From JBKEDH01 sp047975295 (GTDB taxonomy: Bacteria; Bacteroidota; Bacteroidia; Flavobacteriales; Flavobacteriaceae), in NCBI GenBank assembly GCA_047975295.1, contig JBKEDH010000087.1, positions 1-18,376 of the forward strand: DNA of 18,376 nucleotides, read 5' to 3'. Of the stretch, positions 7,219 through 13,749 are shown piece after piece. The notes under the pieces were generated by a model, which worked only from the letters and a program-made list of their open reading frames with translations, was not told the origin of the DNA and did not search any database. Each line of letters opens with the position of its first letter. Position 1 is the stretch's first letter. Both the position numbers and the translations under genes were made by a program.

Positions 7219-9180
7219 TTAAAATTTCCAAATGGCATAAAATTGCCAATAGTTAAAGTTTTTTTCAAAATCTAAAATGTAACGGGCTCCCAAACTGGGA
7301 CCAATCCTGGAAAAACCTCCCGTTATTTCGAACAGGACTCCTGTACGCAAATTGGTAAAGGAATCCTTATTTTCGGTTTGATTGGAAAAAGAATCGTAAA
7401 GATCACCGTTTTTATCTTCGCCAATATACTGTTCGACCAAAGTCGATTCGGTCCATCTTTCGCTAACAGTAATGGTATTGTGTAATCCGGCGCCCAAACC
7501 GATATAATTATTTACGTTATAGCGTATAAGTACAGGTACGTCTAGATCGAAATTTTCGTAAGACGAATAGTTAGTGGTACGTTGAAAGATTCTCATATTT
7601 TGGGTACCATCGGTTTCTATGTATTGTTCGTCGATAGAGGCGTCGGAATCGTAATTATGTTTTTGGTTTAAAAGCTCTACCTGCCAATACCAACGGTACG
7701 ATTTGTAAGGAGAGAGGGTTGCTCCCAGAAAATAACTTTCGGAATTTGTTAAATCACTATACGAATTTACACCGGCTTTTACCCCTATAGAAATGCCCGG
7801 TAAAAATCGGGTAGTAGCGTAATTGGTTATTATGGGTTCGTTTTTGTCGAATATAATAGCGGTTCTCGTTTTTGTCTTTTTCTTGTGAAAATCTTCCTTA
7901 AACTTAATGCTGTATCGTACAAAACCTTTGGTAGAATCGTATTCCTTTACGTTTTTTTGTTCACTTCCCGGTAAATAAATGTTTTTAAAGGTGAAAATGG
8001 CCTGCGTATCGGTATAGGTGGTATCCAAACAACTGTAAAGAACTTCCTTTTTAGGGCAAATGTCGCATTTGGGATACATATCGAGAATTTTTATGGTCGA
8101 TTTGTCCAACATTTCGGGTATATCGGTTTCCAAGCGTATTGTACGTGCCGGTCCTTCACCATTGTTTTGAAACTTGATCTTGAATTTTAAGTTTTTAAAG
8201 CGTACAAAACGGTAATTCATAAAACTACCATTAGAAGACATTTTATTGGGATCGTGAGAGGTAACTATTTCCATTTCCATGTCTTTTACCTTATGGTTAT
8301 CGTAATTGGAATCTGGAATATAAACACCTCTTACCGAAATAATGGCACTAGTATCTTTTATCATTTCGGGTGTTGTTTTTAAACTGAAAAAAATATGGCG
8401 TTCCTCTTGAGGTTGCATATCGTCGAATTCTAATAAACTCCAATCTTTATAAATGGTTTTCGATTCTTCCAAAGTTAATGGTAAGTTGGTTTTTATGGTA
8501 GAATCCTGTAATGTGCTTTGTATGCTAATAAAGGCGTTGTTTGTAGAGGCCAAATAAGTGTTTTCATTGTCGGTTTTGTGGGTGTAGGTGAAAGTTTTGG
8601 AAGGTATCTTTTTTTCGCCATTGTAAGTTCTAACATCTAAAATCTCAAAGTTATTGGCTTTGTATTTTAGTTCGTTGTAAAACAGGTAAAGTTTGCCGTT
8701 AGTGGTGTAATCTTTATTGTTTTTGTAGCTTACCACGGCTACCATTTCTTCGTCGGGTATAGGTTCGCGGTTTCTAATAAGTTCGAAATCGTTTGTCATG
8801 GACGAAGCTTGATCGTAATTTGCCGAAACCGAATTTACGTTTACTTTTTTTGGCCTTGTTGTTGGTGGTTTGCCGTAATCGTAGTTGTTGGTAGTCCAAA
8901 GTCTAACTTCATATTCACCTTTATTTTTATAGGTGTGTGCCGGATTTTTTTCCTTACTGAAATGACCATCTCCAAATTCCCAAAAATAAGTATAAAAAGG
9001 CTTGGGAGCACCTGCAATTTGGGTTAAGGGAGGTGTTTCGGGAGAAAAAATAACAGTATTGCCATTTATGGTTTCCGTAATGGTGGCAGTTCTGGTAATA
9101 CTGTCGTTTTTAATTAGTTCTTGCGCATTAGCATGGATAACAACCATGCCAATAAACAATAAAAGTATGCGTTTATCCAT
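7219..9180 (-). CDS. Secreted PKD-domain protein with C-terminal outer-membrane beta-barrel
   Basis: I choose the ATG at 9180 (653 residues) because it starts a normal signal peptide, MDKRILLLFIGMVVIHANA; a GTG at 9204 would add eight residues. A PKD domain (about 40-107) has W-E-F-G-D-G (67-72) and H-T-Y...G-E-Y-E-V. The middle region shows DPNK (310) and FKNLKFKIKFQNNGEGPA, and ends in a 'FDKNEPIITN' motif, like the DUF7619 domain of T9SS proteins. Cys 372, 375 and 384 form a C-x2-C-x8-C cluster. From about 457 to the terminal Phe653, alternating aromatic strands with G-V-K-A-G-V, G-L-G-A-G and G-P-S-L-G-A-R-Y look like a PorT/OmpA-type outer-membrane barrel. A surface sensor or scaffold for the CHAT gene 12 bases downstream is inference. 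Confidence 0.8.
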   Translation of the reverse strand: MDKRILLLFIGMVVIHANAQELIKNDSITRTATITETINGNTVIFSPETPPLTQIAGAPKPFYTYFWEFGDGHFSKEKNPAHTYKNKGEYEVRLWTTNNYDYGKPPTTRPKKVNVNSVSANYDQASSMTNDFELIRNREPIPDEEMVAVVSYKNNKDYTTNGKLYLFYNELKYKANNFEILDVRTYNGEKKIPSKTFTYTHKTDNENTYLASTNNAFISIQSTLQDSTIKTNLPLTLEESKTIYKDWSLLEFDDMQPQEERHIFFSLKTTPEMIKDTSAIISVRGVYIPDSNYDNHKVKDMEMEIVTSHDPNKMSSNGSFMNYRFVRFKNLKFKIKFQNNGEGPARTIRLETDIPEMLDKSTIKILDMYPKCDICPKKEVLYSCLDTTYTDTQAIFTFKNIYLPGSEQKNVKEYDSTKGFVRYSIKFKEDFHKKKTKTRTAIIFDKNEPIITNYATTRFLPGISIGVKAGVNSYSDLTNSESYFLGATLSPYKSYRWYWQVELLNQKHNYDSDASIDEQYIETDGTQNMRIFQRTTNYSSYENFDLDVPVLIRYNVNNYIGLGAGLHNTITVSERWTESTLVEQYIGEDKNGDLYDSFSNQTENKDSFTNLRTGVLFEITGGFSRIGPSLGARYILDFEKNFNYWQFYAIWKF

Positions 9181-9248
9181 AAAGTGTAATAATAAACTAA
9201 ACACTAAATATACAAAAAGTCTTTTACCTGCTAACTTAAATTTTTATA

Positions 9249-9256
9249 CAAATTTA
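9249..9256 (-). promoter_or_regulatory. Possible -7 element for the PKD/CHAT operon
   Basis: On the minus strand the bases read TAAATTTG, matching TAnnTTTG, 69 bases ahead of the chosen ATG at 9180. The nearest TTTG is only 14 bases upstream rather than 19, so the match is partial. Confidence 0.35.
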
Positions 9257-9265
9257 AACAGGCTA

Positions 9266-9391
9266 TTAACCAAATAAGTTTGAAACGATAACTATTATAT
9301 TAATGGCAATAGTTATTACAGCTATTACTATAATAAGTGCTATTGTACTTTTTTTTATGGATGCCATGTTGTTTTCTGTATTACTGTCCAT
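9266..9391 (-). CDS. Small membrane protein, 41 residues
   Basis: An ATG at 9391 opens a 41-codon frame that starts MDSNTENNMASIKKS and then has one long hydrophobic helix, TIALIIVIAVITIAINIIVI, ending in VSNLFG and TAA. The layout (polar N-terminus, KK, about 24 hydrophobic residues) fits a single-pass inner-membrane microprotein, with the KK probably on the cytoplasmic side. An A-rich stretch just upstream of the ATG could help initiation, as is usual in Bacteroidota. It lies 85 bases upstream of the PKD/barrel gene on the same strand and may be its operon leader or a small regulator. I do not recognise a family. Such a helix could also arise by chance in AT-rich DNA. Confidence 0.5.
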   Translation of the reverse strand: MDSNTENNMASIKKSTIALIIVIAVITIAINIIVIVSNLFG

Positions 9392-9409
9392 TTTTCTTTT
9401 TTTAGATAA

Positions 9410-9514
9410 GAAAGGGCTATCTTAAAAGGATTGTTATTTTGGCAAAACGAAAAATTATAAGATTTTTCGCTATTGTTCAAAATGACAAAAATACTTTTAT
9501 AGATAGCCGCTTTC
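9410..9514. repeat. Long imperfect palindrome (about 105 bp), MITE-like or structured RNA
   Basis: The left arm (9410-9455, 46 bases) and the right arm (9462-9514, 53 bases) are reverse complements at about 40 of 46 aligned positions with four short bulges. The outer ends are GAAAG...CTTTC, and the innermost perfect stem is CGAAAAAT/ATTTTTCG around TATAAG. It lies between the lipoprotein stop and the small membrane ORF. The inner part (GTCATTTTGA...GCGAAAAATCT) resembles a degenerate copy of the GTCATTCTGAGC-type repeats I remember from Bacteroidota intergenic regions. No clear terminator T-run flanks it and no target-site duplication was seen. Confidence 0.75.
9486..9493 (-). promoter_or_regulatory. 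Possible -7 element ahead of the small membrane ORF
   Basis: TATTTTTG on the minus strand fits TAnnTTTG. Nineteen bases upstream is TTGA, not TTTG. The site lies within the right arm of the long palindrome, so a transcript from it would carry most of the hairpin in its leader. It is a weak call. Confidence 0.25.
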
Positions 9515-9552
9515 AATTTAATCAATCCCAAATAATAGCAGACAAGTTTTAT

Positions 9553-10539
9553 TTAAGGCAGATTATTTATTATGGTTATAAGCTGAGATTCTGTAACAGT
9601 GCTCATCTCGCTTTCGGTAAATGTTATAGTGCCATTCTCTTCAATTGTTACGGCTTTTACGGCATATTTCCAGTTGTCGCCATCTTCGGTAATAAATATA
9701 GCGTTGCACTCTAATCCTATCGGAATTTGACCATAATGCTCACTAAATAGCTTAGTGTTTGAATCATAGGTATCTAATAAGGCCAATGCATTTTTTTGGT
9801 CGTTGTATGATAGGTATATGGCACAATTTGTTTTGTCGTAGCCATCAGGAACGGCGACCAATAAAGTTGTTTTTTCACGAGGATCGTTATAGAAAATATC
9901 AACATTGGTCCATCCAAATTCACCTCTAAAAGCATAATATTCGGTACCCTCAATAAAAACGCCGTCTTTCTGATCGGTGTCTTGGTTGTCCTCTCTAAGT
10001 TCTTCCCAAGCCAAATTTCCGTCTTCATCAATTACACCTTCCCAAAGGGTCATGCCCGTATTTTCGCCACCGGTTAATTCTGTTGGTATTTTTAACAAAA
10101 AGCTACAGTTGGTTTCCAGTGCTTGGTCATTTTGAGTAAGGTTCAAGAAAAATTCGCCGCCGGTAATCAATAAAGCTTTGTCGCCGTTTGGCATAATACC
10201 CATTGTAGGTTTGTTGGTGGTAATCATGTTGCCTCTTTCAAAAATTTCAACATACTCCAATTTAACGGTTCCTGTTACCGCTTCGCCATTAAGTGTTAAA
10301 CAGCCAGGGTAGATTGTTATTTCTACACCATTTTCTGAAGTTGCCGTAAACACAAGTTCACCTGTATTAAACTCGAAATTTTGAGTTATGTTATCCAAAG
10401 CATTTTCGCGTATTTCGCTAAATTCTTCGGCCGTTGGTCTAATTACGTCCGGTTCTTCGTTGTCGTCGTTGTCAGAGCAGCCGGTAAAGGTTATAGCGGC
10501 TAATAGAACTGTTCCTAAGATGAATTTAAAATTTTTCAT
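9553..10539 (-). CDS. Lipoprotein of unknown function
   Basis: The ATG at 10539 gives 328 residues; a TTG three codons upstream also opens the frame but would weaken the signal peptide. MKNFKFILGTVLLAAITFTGC is a lipoprotein signal with lipobox T-F-T-G-C21, followed by an acidic D/E/N-rich linker (SDNDDNEEPD), as often seen in surface-exposed Bacteroidota lipoproteins. The body is beta-rich with a recognisable flavobacterial pattern: 'YPGCLTLNGEAVTGTVKLEYVEIFERGNM' around residues 77-105 and TTNKPTMGIMPNG after it. I recall related secreted proteins with this G-x-V-x-L-E-Y-V-E-x-F motif but no assigned function. It is on the same strand as the small secreted protein upstream, with a hairpin between them. 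Confidence 0.8.
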   Translation of the reverse strand: MKNFKFILGTVLLAAITFTGCSDNDDNEEPDVIRPTAEEFSEIRENALDNITQNFEFNTGELVFTATSENGVEITIYPGCLTLNGEAVTGTVKLEYVEIFERGNMITTNKPTMGIMPNGDKALLITGGEFFLNLTQNDQALETNCSFLLKIPTELTGGENTGMTLWEGVIDEDGNLAWEELREDNQDTDQKDGVFIEGTEYYAFRGEFGWTNVDIFYNDPREKTTLLVAVPDGYDKTNCAIYLSYNDQKNALALLDTYDSNTKLFSEHYGQIPIGLECNAIFITEDGDNWKYAVKAVTIEENGTITFTESEMSTVTESQLITIINNLP

Positions 10540-10574
10540 AATAATCAATTTAAAAGTTATTTTTTTAGTTATAT

Positions 10575-10604
10575 AAACAGGGCAACGGTTTTGTTACCCT
10601 GTTT
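10575..10604 (-). terminator. Hairpin terminator or attenuator between two secreted-protein genes
   Basis: AAACAGGG (10575-10582) and AAC (10584-10586) pair with GTT (10593-10595) and CCCTGTTT (10597-10604), with one C/A mismatch and a 6-base loop. On the minus strand it starts 10 bases after the stop of the small secreted protein and runs into TTTATAT. It probably ends or reduces transcription into the lipoprotein gene. Confidence 0.65.
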
Positions 10605-10614
10605 TTTATTTTTT

Positions 10615-11028
10615 TTATTTTGCTGGTTGGCTAATAATTATTTTCGACACAATAGCATCGCCAGATGCTACAAGAGCTATCATTTTATGGGCATAATCGA
10701 GAGAAGATGAATAGCCTCTGGCACGACCAGTTACGGTATCTACTTCCCAAAAATAATTTCGATTTGTACTGTTGGCTTCACTTTTTAAAATATAGTAGCT
10801 GGTAATTTCGGTACCGGTTATAAGTTCTCCCGAACTGGCTAATAACATAATTTCTCTTGCCTCTTGAAGTGTTGAGGATGTTCCTGAGTAAATCCCTTTT
10901 TCGGTTTCTGCTTTCCAATTAAAAATTAAGATTAAATCACTTTTGGTAATAATTGGATTTTCGTTTGCTGCATTTATATTCGATATAACGAACATAATGC
11001 TTGCAATGATTAAGATTAATTTTTTCAT
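10615..11028 (-). CDS. Small secreted protein with two tandem repeats
   Basis: This 137-residue protein has a clear signal peptide (MKKLILIIASIMFVISNINA), so the mature part is about 117 residues in the periplasm or outside. It consists of two similar units. Unit 1 (about 38-81) has W-K-A-E-T-E-K-G...G-T-S-S-T-L-Q-E-A-R-E-I-M-L-L-A-S-S-G-E-L-I. Unit 2 (about 93-137) has W-E-V-D-T-V-T-G...G-Y-S-S-S-L-D-Y-A-H-K-M-I-A-L-V-A-S-G-D-A-I. Both share W, a G-x-S-S-x-L turn, an alpha-helix and A-S-G-x-x-I. I do not recognise the family. It diverges from the ECF sigma gene across a 127-base gap, so it is a possible target of that sigma factor. Confidence 0.75.
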   Translation of the reverse strand: MKKLILIIASIMFVISNINAANENPIITKSDLILIFNWKAETEKGIYSGTSSTLQEAREIMLLASSGELITGTEITSYYILKSEANSTNRNYFWEVDTVTGRARGYSSSLDYAHKMIALVASGDAIVSKIIISQPAK

Positions 11029-11155
11029 GATTTCTATTTTTAAAGTTAATTTCCGTTTTTAAGTGTTGTTGTTTTATACTTAAATAAACTGCATATAAAA
11101 ATTGTTACCTTTTTATCGTGAAGTTTTTTTACTTTAGTAGAAAAAATAGGGGTTT

Positions 11156-11737
11156 ATGGTAGAAAAAAAAGTACATGAAGACCAGAAATATATTGAAGGA
11201 TTGCGCAATAATAACACATTTATAGTGCAGGCTATTTATGATAAGTTTGTGCCCAAAGTGGTTAATTATATTAAACAGAATAGCGGTAACGATAGTGATG
11301 CTCAAGACGTGGTACAGGACACTTTAATAACTATATACAATCAGGCTAGTAAAAAAAATCTACAGCTTACCTGCCCGTTCGAGGCCTATTTTTTTCTGTT
11401 GTGCAAGCGTAAGTGGTTAAACGAACTAAAAAAAACTTATAAAAAAGAGGTAACAATTAATAACGATGTTTTATTTAAGGATAACGATGCCCAAGCATTA
11501 GCACTCGAAACATCTGTTTTTGGTGAAAAAGAGGCCTTATTTGCCGAGATGTTTCAAAAACTGGGAAATGCTTGTCGAGAATTATTGCAGGCTACTTTTA
11601 AAATAAAATCTATGGGAAAAGTGGCCGATAGTTTGGGTGTAAGTTATGCATATGCCAGAAAAAAGAAATCGTTGTGTATAGGTAAGCTAACCGAACTAAT
11701 TAAAGCATCGCCAAAGTTTAACCAACTTAATTTATAA
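11156..11737 (+). CDS. ECF-type RNA polymerase sigma factor
   Basis: This 193-residue sigma-70-family protein lacks regions 1 and 3, as ECF factors do. Region 2 (about 20-100) contains DAQDVVQDTLITIY (48-61), the usual 'DAEDlvQdtf' signature that contacts core polymerase and the -10 element. Region 4 (about 133-186) contains CRELLQATFKIKSMGKVADSLGVSYAYARKKKSLCIGKL with the helix-turn-helix. The spacing gives a normal ECF length. The membrane TPR protein starts 5 bases after its stop, the standard sigma/anti-sigma arrangement. Divergence from the small secreted protein and closeness to the CHAT cluster suggest that those genes are targets, but I cannot see a shared promoter motif. Confidence 0.9.
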   Translation: MVEKKVHEDQKYIEGLRNNNTFIVQAIYDKFVPKVVNYIKQNSGNDSDAQDVVQDTLITIYNQASKKNLQLTCPFEAYFFLLCKRKWLNELKKTYKKEVTINNDVLFKDNDAQALALETSVFGEKEALFAEMFQKLGNACRELLQATFKIKSMGKVADSLGVSYAYARKKKSLCIGKLTELIKASPKFNQLNL

Positions 11738-11742
11738 ATGTA

Positions 11743-12483
11743 ATGGAAGAGCAGGATTACATATTGTTCGAGTGCTATATATCGGGCGAAATGCGGCAAG
11801 AGGATATTGTTTCTTTTGAAAACCGATTAAAAACCGACAAGGTTTTTAACCAATCGTTTCAACTTTATAAGGAGACATCGGCTTTTTTAGAGTATAAAAT
11901 GGCTAACGAAGAAAAATTGGCTGTATTTAACAAAACGCTAAACCAAATTTCCGAAGCCCACTTTAATAAGGTAGAAGGTACACGTCGAAAAGAATTGGTT
12001 GTAAAAATACCAAACTTTGTGAAATATGCTGTTGCAGCGTGTATTGTAATGCTTTTAGGTTTTTTTGTGTTTAACCCGTCGGCACCCGAATATAGCGATT
12101 ATGCCAATTACGGTACAGTTAGTTTAACTGTTAGGGGCGATAATGCACCGCTTTTAAAAACAGCCGAAACGGCTTTTAACAATAAAGACTTTAAAACAGC
12201 CAATCAAGCATTGGAAAATTTATTGGATGCAGATAAGAATAATGCCGAATTGCAGTTTTACCGAGCTGTTGCCAATATTGAAATGAATGATTTTAAAACT
12301 TCCGATGCTTTGTTAGATGTTTTGCAAAAAGGGACTTCGGTCTATAAAAATAAGGCTACGTGGTATTTGGCTTTAAGCAAGCTGAAACAAGGTAAAAAAG
12401 CTGATTGCGCTGCATTGATAGAAACCATTCCTGCCGATGCCGAAGATTACAGGAAAGCACAAAAATTATTGAAAAAATTGTAG
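11743..12483 (+). CDS. One-pass membrane TPR protein, probable anti-sigma factor
   Basis: This 246-residue protein has a cytoplasmic N-terminal part (1-90) that begins EEQDYILFECYISGEM and continues FENRLKTD, the helical layout seen at the start of Bacteroidota anti-sigma-like proteins. One membrane helix spans about 94-110 (YAVAACIVMLLGFFVF). The periplasmic C-terminal region (about 135-240) holds TPR-like helices such as AETAFNNKDFKTANQALENLL and AELQFYRAVANIEMNDFKTSDALL. Position directly after the ECF sigma gene, topology and domain order all support sequestration of the sigma factor with sensing by the TPR part. No zinc H-x3-C-x2-C motif is present, so it is not a ZAS-type anti-sigma. 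A weak terminator follows. Confidence 0.7.
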   Translation: MEEQDYILFECYISGEMRQEDIVSFENRLKTDKVFNQSFQLYKETSAFLEYKMANEEKLAVFNKTLNQISEAHFNKVEGTRRKELVVKIPNFVKYAVAACIVMLLGFFVFNPSAPEYSDYANYGTVSLTVRGDNAPLLKTAETAFNNKDFKTANQALENLLDADKNNAELQFYRAVANIEMNDFKTSDALLDVLQKGTSVYKNKATWYLALSKLKQGKKADCAALIETIPADAEDYRKAQKLLKKL

Positions 12484-12515
12484 AAGGAAGCTAAAAATCG
12501 TCAAATTAAAAACCT

Positions 12516-12539
12516 AAAAATTGTTAATTCAATTTTTTT
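12516..12539 (+). terminator. Weak AT-rich terminator after the sigma/TPR pair
   Basis: AAAAATTG (12516-12523) pairs with CAATTTTT (12530-12537) around TTAATT, and the T-run goes on to 12539. The stem has little GC, but its position 33 bases after the stop and the U-run fit a Rho-independent terminator. Confidence 0.5.
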
Positions 12540-12540
12540 A

Positions 12541-12637
12541 CTCGATAATCGAGATTTGAATACTCCGATGCTTGCGCCGAAATGTTTTATTGATTTTTTC
12601 CAATTCATGCCTTGTGGACTTGCTCCGAGGTAGTTGA
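12541..12637. repeat. Cluster of short palindromic intergenic units
   Basis: This part of the 334-base gene-free stretch 12484-12817 contains CTCGAT-A-ATCGAG (12541-12553), a perfect 13-base dyad. A second unit has CCTTG (12610-12614) and CGAGG (12626-12630) arms. Its GC is higher than the flanks and it does not look coding. The rest of the gap (about 12640-12817) is A/T-rich low-complexity sequence in which I see no gene and no TAnnTTTG promoter. Confidence 0.45.
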
Positions 12638-12817
12638 CTTAAAGGAGTTATTTTCTTAGTTAATATAACAAAACGGCAAAAAGTATAAAAGTCGAAAAGT
12701 TCAAAAAAATGTGGCTATCAATTCTTCAGCCTTTCTATATTCTATCCTCTTTTTTCTAAACTCAACGTCTTAGCTCCCAATTCAATTTTGTATTTTTAGT
12801 TTTTCAATTTTCATTTT

Positions 12818-13747
12818 TCACTTAAACGTATTGCGCTCCACCAAATAAGTGGTAAGTATAGGGTTAAAACCTTGGGTTATATCGGCTTCGACATATTTTA
12901 TTTTGTATTGCATACACTTGAGTTTTAAATCCTTGAAATAAGCCGTAACGGCTTGGTTGTAATTGTTTCTAATGGTATCGGCGTATAAATTAATGTGGTT
13001 GCCGGTTTCTACATCAATAAATTGTTTTGGACTGTTATCGAAATCGAAGTCCAATTCTTTTTCCTTGTCGAATACATGAAATAGTACCACTTCGTGTTTA
13101 TTGTATTTTAAATGCCTAAGAGCTTCAAATAGTTTGTTGTCGTTTTCGGATGTTTGTAACATGTCGGTGAACAAAAAAATTAACGATCGTCTATGGATTT
13201 TTTCGGCTATTTCGTGCAGGTATTTATAAGTTTCGGTAGTTTTATTTTTGGGTTTGTTTTCTATAATACTGCCAAGTGTGTTGAGTAACATTTGATGGTG
13301 ACGTTCGCTGCCTTTTTCGGGTGCATAATAATTGTATGTGTTGCTGTAAACACTTAAACCAACGGCATCGCGTTGGCGTTTTAATATTTGCATTAAGGCG
13401 GCCGATGCCAATGCCGAAAAGGTTATTTTGTTTAAATTATAAATGTCTGGTTTTTTTATTTCGGGGTAGTGCATCGAACTACTGTTATCTACAATTATAT
13501 GGCATCGCAGGTTGGTTTCGTCGTCGTATCGTTTGGTATATAGTTTGTCGGTTTTTGCAAATAGTTTCCAGTCGATATGGCGGGTACTTTCACCTTGGTT
13601 ATAGATTTTATGCTCGGCAAATTCGGCCGAGAAACCATGGAACGGGCTTTTGTGCATGCCTGCAATAAAGCCTTCAACCACTTGTTTGGCAAGTAAATCT
13701 AAGTTTTTGCTTCCTTCTACCTGATTAAGTGTGTTTTGTAAATCCAT
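12818..13747 (-). CDS. DUF58 family protein with vWA-type metal site
   Basis: This 309-residue cytoplasmic protein has the DUF58 core motif (G-E-S-T-R-H-I-D-W-K-L-F-A-K-T, about 52-66), which marks proteins usually encoded beside MoxR-type AAA ATPases. A von Willebrand A-like domain follows with the MIDAS D87-x-S89-x-S91 (VDNSSSM) and a later T-D-M segment near residue 186. No membrane segment is seen, unlike the longer DUF58 proteins. It starts 2 bases after the stop of the M1 peptidase gene, so the two form an operon. The usual moxR gene is not in the window; its partner would be elsewhere. Possible role: chaperone-like assembly of another complex (inferred from the family). Confidence 0.85.
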   Translation of the reverse strand: MDLQNTLNQVEGSKNLDLLAKQVVEGFIAGMHKSPFHGFSAEFAEHKIYNQGESTRHIDWKLFAKTDKLYTKRYDDETNLRCHIIVDNSSSMHYPEIKKPDIYNLNKITFSALASAALMQILKRQRDAVGLSVYSNTYNYYAPEKGSERHHQMLLNTLGSIIENKPKNKTTETYKYLHEIAEKIHRRSLIFLFTDMLQTSENDNKLFEALRHLKYNKHEVVLFHVFDKEKELDFDFDNSPKQFIDVETGNHINLYADTIRNNYNQAVTAYFKDLKLKCMQYKIKYVEADITQGFNPILTTYLVERNTFK

Positions 13748-13749
13748 AG

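Noticed and set aside
9181..9204. GTG start for the PKD/barrel protein at 9204
   Set aside because: It adds eight residues ahead of a normal signal peptide; the ATG at 9180 gives a standard K-R then hydrophobic signal.
9410..9514. Insertion sequence ends
   Set aside because: There is no transposase frame between or beside the arms and no target duplication; only a non-autonomous element or a hairpin remains possible.
9774..10031. An 85-codon minus-strand frame inside the lipoprotein gene
   Set aside because: It is a shifted frame of a well-supported lipoprotein gene and shows no recognisable feature.
12541..12637. Possible CRISPR-like or tandem repeat array
   Set aside because: The dyads are short, different from each other and not evenly spaced.
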